DNA from: Acidovorax sp. FJL06
GTDB taxonomy: Bacteria > Pseudomonadota > Gammaproteobacteria > Burkholderiales > Burkholderiaceae_C
Direction: 5' to 3'
Length of the DNA: 64,000 bases
Assembly (NCBI RefSeq): GCF_003852545.1
Contig: NZ_QAJR01000029.1
Span: 124,001 to 188,000, forward strand
Shown in pieces: positions 25,109 through 34,380 of the stretch; position 1 is the first letter of the stretch; each line of letters begins with the position of its first letter. The translations under genes and the position numbers were made by a program. The notes under the pieces are model-generated. The model made no database searches, was not told where the DNA came from, and saw nothing but the letters and a program-made list of their open reading frames with translations.

Positions 25109-25591
25109 ATGATGATGAAGACGGTGTTTTCTTCGTGGGGCCAGGTCCGCCTGTCTCGTGCCCTGATGGCGGCGGGTGTGTTGTGCGCGGCCCTGGCGGC
25201 GGCTCCGGCCCATGCCCAGAGCGAGGTGTCGGCCGCCCTGTCGCTGCTGCCCGTGGCCTCGGTGGTGGGCACGGCCTCGGTGGCATCGGCCGCTGCGGGT
25301 GCCGTGGTGGCGGTGCCTGCCGCCTTGTCGGTGGGCGGTGCGGTGCTGACGGTACGGGCGGTCGAAGCCTCCGCCGTGGGCACGGTGTACCTGCTGGAGC
25401 GTGCCTCGGACGGCGCCCAGGTGAGTGTGGAGGTGGCCGGCCGTGGCGTGGCCGGCTCGGCCTATGCCGTGGGCACGGTGGTGAGCTGCAGCGTGATCGG
25501 CACCGGCGTGATCCTGTCGGCCGCGGGCGAGGCCATTGCCTTTGTGCCCAACGCCATCGGCCGTGCGCTGCTGCACAACGAGCGCCTGTGA
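25109..25591 (+). CDS. Secreted protein of unknown function
   Basis: A 160-residue exported protein I do not recognise. The signal peptide is LSRALMAAGVLCAALAAAPAHA-Q. The mature part is rich in Ala, Val, Ser and Gly with long hydrophobic stretches (SVVGTASVASAAAGAVVAVPAALSVGGAVL; VVSCSVIGTGVILSAAGEAIAFV in outline), which suggests membrane association or a beta-rich surface protein. A GAGGAG-like site precedes the ATG. A DUF2145 gene follows directly, and similar pairs suggest a shared envelope role, which is inference. Confidence 0.75.
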   Translation: MMMKTVFSSWGQVRLSRALMAAGVLCAALAAAPAHAQSEVSAALSLLPVASVVGTASVASAAAGAVVAVPAALSVGGAVLTVRAVEASAVGTVYLLERASDGAQVSVEVAGRGVAGSAYAVGTVVSCSVIGTGVILSAAGEAIAFVPNAIGRALLHNERL

Positions 25592-25593
25592 TC

Positions 25594-26538
25594 ATGAGGT
25601 ACAACCCCCTGAGCCGCGATGCGGCTTCCCCCTTCTCTCTACGCGCTGCGCGCTACGGGAAGGGGGACGATGCCCTCACTGCGAGGCGGCCCTTGTTCGG
25701 CATCCCTGGCTGGGGCCGTGCCAGTTTCATCGGCCATGGGCTCGCGGTACTGACAGCTGTTCTCGCGATAGCGGGAACGGCGCCTGCGCACGCCGGCCGC
25801 TCGTGCGAGTCGCGCAAGCCCGTGCCGCCACAGGTCATCGAGCGCGGCATGAAGCTGGCCGAGCAAACATCCGCTGCGCTGGATGCCGAGCATGCCAAGT
25901 CGGGGGCGCAGGTGGTGGCCCTGGCCCGCGCAGGGCAGGACCTGAGCAAGTACAGCCTGCGCTATTCGCACTTCGGCTGGGCCTACAAGACGCCCGAGGG
26001 GCCGTGGCGCGTGGCGCACAAGCTCAATGAATGCGGCACGGCCGTGGGCCACCTGTACCGCCAGGGGCTGGGCGAGTTCTTCCTGGACGACCTGTGGCGC
26101 TACGAAGCCGTGTACACCGTGCCCGTGCCCGAGGTGCAACAACGCCTGCTGGCCGTGTTGCAGGACAAGGGCCGTACCAAGACGCTGCAGCACCCGCCCT
26201 ACAGCATGGTCAGCTACGCGTGGGGCCGCAAATACCAGCAGTCCAACCAGTGGGCGCTGGAGACCCTGGCCCTGGCCATGGAGCCCGCCACCGTGCGCAC
26301 GCGCGAGCAGGCACAGGCCTGGCTGCAGTTCAAGGGCTACGAACCCACCACGCTCAAGCTCGGGCCGCTCACGCGCATGGGCGGGCGCGTGGGTTCGGCC
26401 AACATTGCGTTCGACGACCATCCGAACGAAAAACGCTTCTCGGACCGGATCGAAACCGTCACGGTCGATTCGGTGCTGGCCTGGCTGCAGCGGGCGCAGC
26501 TGGCATCGGCGCCGGTGGTGCTGGCGCTGAAGAACTGA
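25594..26538 (+). CDS. DUF2145 family exported protein (start uncertain)
   Basis: A protein of up to 314 residues. From about residue 65 it matches DUF2145: GRSCESRKPVPPQVIERG, LARAGQDLSKYSLRYSHFGWAYKT, HKLNECGTAVGHLYRQGLGEFFLDD and NIAFDDHPNEKRFSDRIETVTVDS. A hydrophobic export segment (HGLAVLTAVLAIAGTAPAHA) precedes the domain. The only ATG in frame (25594) puts about 43 extra residues before it, and those are encoded by the dispersed repeat R2. The true start may be TTG at 25693 or another non-ATG codon. The domain's role is unknown. It sits after an unrecognised secreted-protein gene. Confidence 0.82.
   Translation: MRYNPLSRDAASPFSLRAARYGKGDDALTARRPLFGIPGWGRASFIGHGLAVLTAVLAIAGTAPAHAGRSCESRKPVPPQVIERGMKLAEQTSAALDAEHAKSGAQVVALARAGQDLSKYSLRYSHFGWAYKTPEGPWRVAHKLNECGTAVGHLYRQGLGEFFLDDLWRYEAVYTVPVPEVQQRLLAVLQDKGRTKTLQHPPYSMVSYAWGRKYQQSNQWALETLALAMEPATVRTREQAQAWLQFKGYEPTTLKLGPLTRMGGRVGSANIAFDDHPNEKRFSDRIETVTVDSVLAWLQRAQLASAPVVLALKN
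25605..25727 (+). repeat. Dispersed 3'-end hairpin element, copy R2
   Basis: Starts 13 nt after the stop at 25591. First stem is GCCGC-GAT-GCGGC, the reverse base-pairing of most copies; the second is the long variant CCCCCTTCTC...GGGAAGGGGG. The tail GGGGCCGTGCCAGTTT matches R3 and R7. This copy is an open frame and encodes the apparent N-terminus of the DUF2145 protein. Confidence 0.8.
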
Positions 26539-26577
26539 ATCAAAATGCCGGAAAGCGCACGGCAGATGCGCGCGACA

Positions 26578-26590
26578 AGCTATCAATAGC
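26578..26590. repeat. Short GCTAT/ATAGC element
   Basis: AGCTATCAATAGC between the DUF2145 gene and the coiled-coil/zinc-ribbon gene, a member of the dispersed GCTAT family. Confidence 0.5.
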
Positions 26591-26631
26591 GGAGCATTCA
26601 AACCGGGCCCTGTGCCCCCGAGGAGAAGAGC

Positions 26632-27684
26632 ATGAGCAAATCCCTGCGACTGTCCGAGAAGTGGTTCCGCCGCGGCCTGTGGCTGGTGGCGCTGGTGTTT
26701 GCCAGCTTTCTTATCGGGCTGGGCGGCACCATCGTGGGCGATCTGCCCAAGGTCGAGACCCCGCTGCGGGTGGATGACTTCCTGGACAAGGCCGCCGCCG
26801 ACAAGCTGCGCGCCGAGGTCAAGACCGCACGCCAGGCCGAGCAGGACGCGCAGGCTGCATTGGAGCAGGCGCAGCTGCAGCGCAGCAAGGTCCGCAGCGA
26901 GAGCCAGGCCGAGCGCGAGAGCTTCACCAACTGGCTGTCCACGCGCAGCGTGACCCAGCGTGCCGACCAGGACCCCGAGGTCATCGCGCGCACCCAGGCG
27001 CTTGATGCGCTCAAGCTCGTGGAGCGCAAGGCCCAGCAGGCGGTCGAGGCGCAGCAGCAGGCCGCGCTGGACGCCCGCCAGGGCGCAGCGGCTGCGCAGG
27101 AGCGGCTGGGCCGGTTGGAGGCCGATGGCTACGACAAACTGTCCGCCGAGCGCCGCAAGGTCGAGCTGCGCGTGTTCCTGTACCGCCTGGCGCTCACCCT
27201 GCCGCTGCTGGCGATTGCGGGCTGGCTGTTCGTCAAGCAGCGCAAGAGCACCTACTGGCCGTTTGTGTGGGGCTTCATCTTCTTCGCGCTGTTCGCGTTC
27301 TTCGTGGAGCTGGTGCCCTACCTGCCCAGCTACGGCGGCTATGTGCGCTACGTGGTGGGCATTGCCGTGACGGCCGTGGTGGGGCGCTATGCCATCCAGG
27401 CGCTCAACCGCTACCTGGAGCGCCAGAAGCTGGCCGAGGCGCTGCCCGACCAGGAGCGCCGCAAGGAGCTGAGCTACGACGTGGCCCTGGCGCGCCTGGC
27501 CAAGAGCGTGTGCCCTGGTTGCGAGCGCCCGGTGGACCTCAAGAACGAGAAGATCGACTTCTGCCCGCACTGCGGCATCGGCCTGTTCGACCACTGCGGC
27601 CAGTGCAGCACCCGCAAGAGCGCGTTTGCGCGCTTCTGCCACGCCTGTGGCACGGGGGCGGGGGTCAAGTTGGCGCAGGAGTGA
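26632..27684 (+). CDS. Membrane coiled-coil protein with C-terminal zinc ribbons
   Basis: A 350-residue protein with an unusual layout. One N-terminal helix (residues about 15-36, LWLVALVFASFLIGLGGTIVG); a long Gln/Ala-rich coiled coil (about 50-175); three more helices (about 180-262, including YWPFVWGFIFFALFAFFVELV); and a C-terminal cytosolic part with four CxxC pairs (CPGC, CPHC, CGQC, CHAC), enough for two zinc-ribbon knuckles. I do not know its function. The topology suggests an envelope-spanning sensor or scaffold with a metal-binding cytosolic tail. Confidence 0.82.
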   Translation: MSKSLRLSEKWFRRGLWLVALVFASFLIGLGGTIVGDLPKVETPLRVDDFLDKAAADKLRAEVKTARQAEQDAQAALEQAQLQRSKVRSESQAERESFTNWLSTRSVTQRADQDPEVIARTQALDALKLVERKAQQAVEAQQQAALDARQGAAAAQERLGRLEADGYDKLSAERRKVELRVFLYRLALTLPLLAIAGWLFVKQRKSTYWPFVWGFIFFALFAFFVELVPYLPSYGGYVRYVVGIAVTAVVGRYAIQALNRYLERQKLAEALPDQERRKELSYDVALARLAKSVCPGCERPVDLKNEKIDFCPHCGIGLFDHCGQCSTRKSAFARFCHACGTGAGVKLAQE

Positions 27685-27802
27685 TCCATCTCCCCGGCGC
27701 TGGGCGGGCCTGATCTGCCCTTTGCCAAGGGCGCGTACAACGGGCGTGGCCCCGTCGAGGGCCGCCGTGCAAGGGCTGCCCTGCCGCCCAGGGGGAGGGC
27801 GC

Positions 27803-29218
27803 CTACCCCACCACCACCTGGTCGCGCCCCTCGGCCTTGGCCCGGTAGAGCGCGGCATCGGCCGCCAGCAGCAGCACATCCATGTCGGCATCGCTGCCCA
27901 TGGTGGCGCTGTGCACGACACCGATGCTCACGGTGGCATGCTGTGGCGTGCCCTGGCCGCCGGGGGCGGTGGCAAAGGGTTGCTGCGCCACCGCGCTGCG
28001 CAGGCGCTCGGCCATGGCGTGGGCCTCGGCGGGCGACACGCCGGGCAGCACCGCCGCAAACTCTTCGCCGCCCAGGCGGCCCAGCAGGTCCTGGGGGCGC
28101 AGCGTGCTGGCCATGGTCCGGGCGATGCCGATGAGCAGCTGGTCGCCTGCGCCATGCCCCAACTGGTCGTTGACCTGCTTGAAATGGTCCACGTCCAGCA
28201 TCAGCACGGCCGCCCCGGCGGACCCATGCTGGTGGCTGGCCAGCAACCGCGCGCCCTGCTTGAGCAGCGCGCGGCGCGCCAGCACGCCGGTCAGGTCGTC
28301 GTGGCGCACGGCGTGGTCCAGGCGGCGCAGGGCCTCGGCGCGTGCGGCGCTGGCGCAGGCCACGGCCAGCGGTCCCAGCGCCAGCAGCGTGACGCCCACG
28401 CGCAGCGAGAACACGTCGCCCGCATGCGCGGGTGTGAAATTGAGCACGCCCATGGCCACGCCCGCCGTGGTCCACAGGCACACCACCAGCGACAGCAGGC
28501 TGGAGACGAACGGGCTGTAGCTCAGCGCGCACCACAGCAACCCCGGCACCACAAAGGCCAGCATGCCCGGCCCGCCGATCACGGTGCGGATGCCCTCGGC
28601 CAGCAGCAGCGAGCTCACGGGCGCCACGCGCCAGAGCCACGAGACGCCCTGGGTGCCCTGTGTGGCCAGGGGGGGGGCGTCAGCGCGCGGTGCGGCCAGC
28701 ACCACGGGCACGATGAGCATGTAGTTCATCAGCTCGGTGCTGAACCACAGCGAGAGCAGGTCTGTCCAGGGGGCGTTGAAGTACACGGGCGCGGCGCCGC
28801 AGCCCGCCAGCGCGCCCACGGCGCTCGCGGCCAGCGCCGCCAGCAGCAGGTACAGCGCCGACACCGTGCGCTGCAGGCGCCGGATGCTTTCGTCCAGCCG
28901 GCGCAGCACCAGCCAGCCGGCCGTGGCACCCAGAAGGTTGGCGGCGTTGAGCCACAGCGCCATGCCCCAGGCGCTGCCCGTGGCCAGGTCGGCCACCACA
29001 TAGCCCACGGCGGCGGCCACCCAGGCGGGAGGGCGGGCCAGGTGGGGGTAGCGCACCAGCAGGCCCAGCAGCAGCGCGTTGGCGGGCCAGAACGCCGACA
29101 GGAAGCCAATGGGCCGCGCAAAGATGCCCACCAGGCAGGCGCCGAAAATCAGCAGCCCCAGGCCCAGCCAGGCGAACGCAGGCGCCAGGGGCCGGGTGGG
29201 TGCGAGGGGGCGGAGCAT
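27803..29218 (-). CDS. MASE1-domain diguanylate cyclase
   Basis: A 471-residue membrane-bound c-di-GMP synthase. Residues about 15-290 form an eight-helix MASE1-type sensor (FWPANALLLGLLVRYPHL is a MASE1 hallmark). Residues about 300-470 are a GGDEF domain with catalytic signature GGEEF at 383-387, the metal-site LDVDHFKQVND, and a canonical inhibitory site RPQD exactly five residues before GGEEF. So it is expected to be active and feedback-inhibited by c-di-GMP. The signal sensed is unknown. ATG at 29218 starts just before the first helix. Confidence 0.92.
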   Translation of the reverse strand: MLRPLAPTRPLAPAFAWLGLGLLIFGACLVGIFARPIGFLSAFWPANALLLGLLVRYPHLARPPAWVAAAVGYVVADLATGSAWGMALWLNAANLLGATAGWLVLRRLDESIRRLQRTVSALYLLLAALAASAVGALAGCGAAPVYFNAPWTDLLSLWFSTELMNYMLIVPVVLAAPRADAPPLATQGTQGVSWLWRVAPVSSLLLAEGIRTVIGGPGMLAFVVPGLLWCALSYSPFVSSLLSLVVCLWTTAGVAMGVLNFTPAHAGDVFSLRVGVTLLALGPLAVACASAARAEALRRLDHAVRHDDLTGVLARRALLKQGARLLASHQHGSAGAAVLMLDVDHFKQVNDQLGHGAGDQLLIGIARTMASTLRPQDLLGRLGGEEFAAVLPGVSPAEAHAMAERLRSAVAQQPFATAPGGQGTPQHATVSIGVVHSATMGSDADMDVLLLAADAALYRAKAEGRDQVVVG

Positions 29219-29402
29219 GGTGGGTGGGCGGGGGCAATGGGCAGCCCCCGATTGTCCCCGCAGCCGGTGGGCTGGCCGCGGGGCCGCAGGGAGCATTGAA
29301 ACATTTGTTGACAATCTCCAATAGCCCGGCGCTACAGGCACCCTTGCGCGTTGGGGGGCGGGCGGTGTTTTTTGGAGCTCTGGGGGCTGTCGGGATCGGA
29401 TA

Positions 29403-29429
29403 GGTTGCTCTTAAAAAAGAGCATCAACC
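29403..29429 (-). terminator. Hairpin downstream of small membrane protein gene
   Basis: GGTTGCTCTT and AAGAGCATCAACC pair with a small bulge around an A-run. On the minus strand the T-rich loop lies 38 nt after the stop at 29467, so a weak terminator is possible. Confidence 0.4.
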
Positions 29430-29466
29430 GGCGCCTGCAGCGCGGTCCATCGCGCCGGCTGTCAGG

Positions 29467-29934
29467 TCACCGCCGGCGCCAGCGCTGCCGCCACTGGCGC
29501 TGAATCACGCGGGCCACGCGCCAGGCCCAGGAGGCGCGGGCGCGCTCCAGCACGGCGTGCTTGAAGTGGGTCCAGCGGCTGTAGGCCCAGGCGAACCAGC
29601 GCAGCTGCAGGAGCGCGGGCTGGGTGAGGGTGAACAGCCGCGCCACCACGGCCGTGCCCACCACCTTGGCCAGCAGGATCACCAGCATGCCCAGCACCAC
29701 ATGCCCGTGCCCGATGGCCCACAGCGCCAGCAGCTTCACCGGCAACAGCAGCAGCGTGGGCAGCGCGAACAGCGCCACGGCCGCCCAGGGTGGCAGGCTG
29801 CGCACCCAGCCCTCGATCCAGCGCAGCCCGGGCCAGCGGCCGATGCGGGCCAGCAGCTGCTGCAGCGGCACCCAGCCCCATTCCTCGAACAGGATGATGA
29901 GCGCCAGCAGGCCGCTGGCCAGGCCCGCCATCAC
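29467..29934 (-). CDS. Small membrane protein with basic C-terminus
   Basis: A 155-residue protein with two or three helices (GLASGLLALIILFEEWGWVPL; WAAVALFALPTLLLLPVKLLALWAIG; VVLGMLVILLAKVVGTAVVARLF) and a strongly basic, Trp/Arg-rich C-terminus ending RQWRQRWRRR. The pattern is of a conserved but uncharacterised inner-membrane protein. Start is GTG 29934 or ATG 29931. The frame continues open upstream (HKLLHHLLRWPGRV) without a standard start next to the nearby CCAGGAG, so the true N-terminus may be longer. Confidence 0.75.
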   Translation of the reverse strand: MMAGLASGLLALIILFEEWGWVPLQQLLARIGRWPGLRWIEGWVRSLPPWAAVALFALPTLLLLPVKLLALWAIGHGHVVLGMLVILLAKVVGTAVVARLFTLTQPALLQLRWFAWAYSRWTHFKHAVLERARASWAWRVARVIQRQWRQRWRRR

Positions 29935-30000
29935 GCGGCCGGGCCAGCGCAGCAGGTGGTGCAGTAGCTTGTGGATGATTCTGGCTCCTGGGGCAATCGG

Positions 30001-30038
30001 ATCAAGTGCTATTTGCTATCAAATATGTAGCATTTGAT
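30001..30038. repeat. Longer GCTAT-family palindrome
   Basis: ATCAAGTGCTAT and ATGTAGCATTTGAT are imperfect arms around TTGCTATCAAAT, 15 bp beyond the tgt stop. On the minus strand it could act as the tgt 3' hairpin, and it carries the family core GCTATCAAA. Confidence 0.55.
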
Positions 30039-30052
30039 GCCGGTGGCTGCGG

Positions 30053-31300
<1,248 letters not shown>

Positions 31301-31335
31301 CTACACTGGCCTTACCGTATTGCAAGGAGAACAAC

Positions 31336-31815
31336 ATGCTCAAGATCCTCATTGCCGTGGATGGCTCCGAACTCTCCCTGGACGGCGTGCACCACGCGCT
31401 GGCGCTGGTGCGCCAGGGGCTTCAGGCCACCGTGGTGCTGGCCAACGTGCAGGAACCCGCCACGCTGTACGAACTGGTGACCACGCGCGACCCGAACCTG
31501 ATTGCTGCCGCCAGCCTGGAGGCGGGTGACCATCTCATGGCGTCGGCGCGTGTCCTGCTGGAGGCCGCCGGGGTGGCCTATGAAACCGACGTGGGGGTGG
31601 GCGACGTGGCGCACACGCTGGTGGACATGATCGAGCGCTCGGGTTGCGACATGGTCGTGATCGGTGCCAAGGGCCAGGGCGCGATCAGCAGCGCGCTGCT
31701 GGGCTCGGTGTCGCAGGAGGTGGCGCATGCCAGCCCGGTGCCGGTGACCATCGTCAAGCATGCCGAGGTGTTGGAGGCGCTGGAAAACGGCATGGCGGAG
31801 GGCTCGGAAGCCTGA
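31336..31815 (+). CDS. Universal stress protein (UspA family)
   Basis: A 159-residue single-domain Usp. It has the N-terminal strand LKILIAVDGSELSL and the ATP-binding pattern G-x2-G-x9-G-S in GAKGQGAISSALLGS, followed by SPVPVTIVK. So it is of the ATP-binding class. The start is ATG 31336 with AAGGAGAA 6-12 nt upstream, preferred over a longer frame. Divergent from tgt. Regulatory role is unknown beyond stress survival in the family. Confidence 0.93.
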   Translation: MLKILIAVDGSELSLDGVHHALALVRQGLQATVVLANVQEPATLYELVTTRDPNLIAAASLEAGDHLMASARVLLEAAGVAYETDVGVGDVAHTLVDMIERSGCDMVVIGAKGQGAISSALLGSVSQEVAHASPVPVTIVKHAEVLEALENGMAEGSEA

Positions 31816-31844
31816 GTTCTGTCCGGGGCATGCCCAAAAGACAA

Positions 31845-31863
31845 GGGCCGCTGCGTGCGGCCC
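31845..31863. terminator. Bidirectional hairpin between usp gene and convergent gene
   Basis: Perfect stem GGGCCGC - TGCGT - GCGGCCC, 29 nt after the usp stop and 30 nt beyond the convergent gene's stop. No T-run. Confidence 0.6.
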
Positions 31864-31893
31864 TGGCGGAGAGTGTGAAGGGCGTGCCCCTGG

Positions 31894-32280
31894 TCAGGCC
31901 GCCTTGCGAAACGGCTCCGCAGGCCGCTGCAGCTTGCCATGGGGCAGGGTGGCCAGGCGCGAAAACATGCGGCGCACGTAGCCGCGCACCCACAGGCATT
32001 TGTTGAGTTCGTCCACGGGCAGCGGGCCCGACACCACGACGATGTCATTGGCCACGTCTTGCGCCCCGGCGGCGCGCAGGCGGCGGCGCGTGTTGTTGGC
32101 CCAGGACTGGATGCGCGTGGGGCTGCCATGCTGGTGCACCTCGCCCGTGTGCTTGTCGAACGCAATGGCGACGGTGTCGGTCTTGAGCTTGAAGCGGCGT
32201 TCACCCGTGACGGCGCTGGGCGCCTCGCGCATGTCATACAGGTAGTAGCTGCCTGCCTTGAGCTGGTATTGCATGTCCAT
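31894..32280 (-). CDS. Conserved hypothetical cytoplasmic protein
   Basis: A 128-residue soluble protein I do not recognise. It begins MDMQYQLKAGSYYLYDMREA and has a central KTDTVAIAFDKHTGEVHQHGSP, then a basic Arg-rich helix around NNTRRRLRAAG and a C-terminal WVRGYVRRMFSRLATLPHG. No signal peptide or membrane helix. Codon use is like its neighbours, so it looks like a resident gene. It converges on the usp gene. Confidence 0.7.
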   Translation of the reverse strand: MDMQYQLKAGSYYLYDMREAPSAVTGERRFKLKTDTVAIAFDKHTGEVHQHGSPTRIQSWANNTRRRLRAAGAQDVANDIVVVSGPLPVDELNKCLWVRGYVRRMFSRLATLPHGKLQRPAEPFRKAA

Positions 32281-32523
32281 GGGTGTGTTCCTCTCTGTTG
32301 GCATTTTCGAGGGTGCACGCACAGGGCAATGGCTGGTATTGCGGCCAAAAAGCCGCGCTTATCGGGTGCGTGGCAAGGGCGCCATGCTGGTGTCGGTGCG
32401 CATTCCATTGTGGCGGCACGTCGGCGCTATTCCTGAAAACTTGAGAACGATGTCGTAACGAGTTGTGAGCGCCCCCAGCCTGGCCTTGGTTTGCAGTTGG
32501 CCAGTGTTTCTCCAAGGCGTATG
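32281..32523. other. Intergenic region without a supported gene
   Basis: Upstream region of the minus-strand gene at 31894-32280. It contains a small hairpin GCGGCCAAAAAGCCGC near 32342 and ordinary mixed-composition sequence. Short frames here have no coding character. The next 124 bp are repeat R3. Confidence 0.5.
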
Positions 32524-32647
32524 CAACTGGCACGGCCCATACCAGGGCAGCCGAGCAAGGGCCGCCCCGCAGCGAGGGCTGCGTCCCCCTTCCCGAATGG
32601 CGCAGCCATTCGAGAGAAGGGGTGAAGGCGCGCAGCGCCTCAGGGGG
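32524..32647 (-). repeat. Dispersed 3'-end hairpin element, copy R3
   Basis: On the minus strand it starts 9 nt after the phospholipase stop with CCCCCTGAGG. First stem GGCGC-TGC-GCGCC. Second is a long stem, CCCCTTCTCTCGAATGG pairing with CCATTCGGGAAGGGG. It ends in GGGCCGTGCCAGTTG like R2 and R7. Confidence 0.8.
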
Positions 32648-32656
32648 ATGTACCTG

Positions 32657-33829
32657 CTAAAAATCCACCAGGCTCAGCCCCACGCTGAACACCGTGCGCT
32701 TGCGGTTGTAGTCGATCATGCTGTCGCCATAGCCGCTGAACAGTGCGGTGTGCAGGCGCAGGTTGCTCTTGCCACCCCACAGGCCGCTGCCCAGGGTCTG
32801 CATCCACTCCAGCCGCACCGAGCCCCGGTCGCTGCGGGCCAGCGAGTGGCGCACGGTGGCGCCCAGGGTGTTGTCCTTGTCGATGTTCCAGGACGCCGCA
32901 AGCTCGCCCCGGCCGATGTAGTCGCTGATGCCGGGGTTGTCGTCGCTGCCCGCGCTTTCAGGGATGCGCTTCCACAGGCGCGCCCGCACGCTGAAGCGGT
33001 TGTCCAGCTCCATGCCGGTCATCAGGTAGGCGCGGTTCCAACTGCGCGACAGCGGGTTGCTCTGGCCGTTGGACTGGTGCACCAGGCCGATGCCGCTGTA
33101 GCGCCACTTCCAGCCCAACGGCAGCTGCGCCGTGGTGGGGTAGACGTACATGACCTCCGGTTCGTGGTCGGTGGCGCGGAAGGGGCGCGAGATCTCGGGC
33201 GTGAACAGCTGCCAGTACGACTGCTGGGTGTAGCCGAACCACACCGAATCCTTGAGCGTAGGGTGGCCCTGCGTGAGCAGGCCCTGGGCCAGCTTGGTGC
33301 GCACCGACAGCTGGATGCGGTTCTCGGTGCGGCGGTAGGGCGTGGATTCGGTGGCCGAATGGCCGGCCGCGTCCGAGGTGGGCTGGCGGTTCACGTTGCT
33401 GCCTGCCACCACCGACACCGTGATCGGCCGGTAGCCCCGGAAGCTGAACGTGCCGCAGTCGCTGCCCGACTCCAGCTCCCAGAAGCGCGAGAGGTCACTG
33501 TACTGCGGGTCGCGGCAGCCTTCGGTGCGCGCCACCTCGATGATGCGGGTGGCGGGCAGCGTGGTGTCCACGGGGGCGGGCACGGCGGCATCGGCGGCAG
33601 AGGCGCCGGGGGCGTTCCAGGCCTGCTCGGCCGCCCACTGGTCAAAGCAGGCCAGGCGCGCCTGGTTGTCGCCCGGCAGCGCGGTGCACCGGCGCCAGGC
33701 GCTGTCGGCACCGGTGGCCGCTGCGGGCGTGGCCTGCGCGAGTGCGGCGCCAGCAGGGGCCAGGGCGGCCAGCACCAGCGCCGCCGTGTGGAGCAGGGGC
33801 GTGAAGGTGGTGGGGGCCTGGGCGGACAT
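32657..33829 (-). CDS. pldA: Outer membrane phospholipase A
   Basis: A 390-residue OMPLA. It has a signal peptide (about residues 1-31) and an N-terminal extension (about 32-105) with a paired-Cys motif CTALPGDNQARLACFDQWA. The beta-barrel domain follows. The catalytic triad aligns by spacing with E. coli His142-Ser144-Asn156: His251-Ser253 (LVHQSNGQSNP) and Asn265 (SRSWNR). It hydrolyses phospholipids misplaced in the outer leaflet when dimerised with Ca2+. It ends in ...LSLVDF with a terminal Phe, as expected for an outer-membrane protein. Its start overlaps the stop of the upstream secreted-protein gene by one base (TGATG). Confidence 0.94.
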   Translation of the reverse strand: MSAQAPTTFTPLLHTAALVLAALAPAGAALAQATPAAATGADSAWRRCTALPGDNQARLACFDQWAAEQAWNAPGASAADAAVPAPVDTTLPATRIIEVARTEGCRDPQYSDLSRFWELESGSDCGTFSFRGYRPITVSVVAGSNVNRQPTSDAAGHSATESTPYRRTENRIQLSVRTKLAQGLLTQGHPTLKDSVWFGYTQQSYWQLFTPEISRPFRATDHEPEVMYVYPTTAQLPLGWKWRYSGIGLVHQSNGQSNPLSRSWNRAYLMTGMELDNRFSVRARLWKRIPESAGSDDNPGISDYIGRGELAASWNIDKDNTLGATVRHSLARSDRGSVRLEWMQTLGSGLWGGKSNLRLHTALFSGYGDSMIDYNRKRTVFSVGLSLVDF

Positions 33830-34359
33830 CACTGCCACCCCGCCTGCCGGCGCATCACAAACGGGATGGCTGCGGGAGCCGGGGGCGTGGGGTGGGCGTT
33901 GTTCCATGTTCCGCGTATTTCCTTGCCGCAACTTCCATCCACCACCCGGCCTGTCCAGGTGGCGCTGATGTTGGTGCCGTTGGTCGATTCTTCCAGAGTC
34001 AGGTCGCCGTCGTCCACATCGCCGCTGACCTGGGCCTGGCTGCCCGCGCGCTGCACGGTGCCGCGCACGCTCTGCGCCAGCTCGGGGTGCGGGCCCAGTT
34101 GCAGCAGGGCCGTGGCGGGCGGCGGCGGGGTGGGGCCTTCGGTGGCCGGGGCCCGCAGCTCGGCCTGCCAGCGGCCTTGCAGGTGCTGGTGGCCCATGTC
34201 GGCCGCAGCCGGGCAGGCGGCGCTGGCGGCGTTGGTGTTGGTGTTGGGTGTGGGCTTGTTTTGGCTGCTGGCGCTTATGGGATATGCGCTAGCAGCTATC
34301 AAAATCAAAGCGGCCAGCGGCCCGAAGTGCGGGGGGATGCGGGGCATGCAGGCGTTCAT
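33829..34359 (-). CDS. Secreted protein of unknown function upstream of pldA
   Basis: A 176-residue exported protein. The signal peptide is LAALILIAASAYPISA-SS; no lipobox cysteine is seen. Mature part has a low-complexity PTPNTNTNAAS spacer, then a possible beta-rich domain with LQGRWQAELR, VQRAGSQAQVSGDVDDGDLTLEES and GTNISATWTGRVVDGSCGKEIRGTW. Its stop overlaps the pldA start, so the two are translationally coupled and may cooperate at the outer membrane. The signal-peptide codons include a GCTAT-family repeat (about 34271-34311). Confidence 0.72.
   Translation of the reverse strand: MNACMPRIPPHFGPLAALILIAASAYPISASSQNKPTPNTNTNAASAACPAAADMGHQHLQGRWQAELRAPATEGPTPPPPATALLQLGPHPELAQSVRGTVQRAGSQAQVSGDVDDGDLTLEESTNGTNISATWTGRVVDGSCGKEIRGTWNNAHPTPPAPAAIPFVMRRQAGWQ
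34271..34311. repeat. GCTAT-family element inside a signal-peptide coding region
   Basis: GCGCTAGCAGCTATCAAAAT with flanking GCGCTTATGG / TCAAAGC sequence. It lies within the coding sequence of the secreted protein at 33829-34359 and encodes part of its hydrophobic signal segment (LILIAASAYPISAS). Confidence 0.55.
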
Positions 34360-34380
34360 GTCAGGGGGGCGCAGGGCCCG

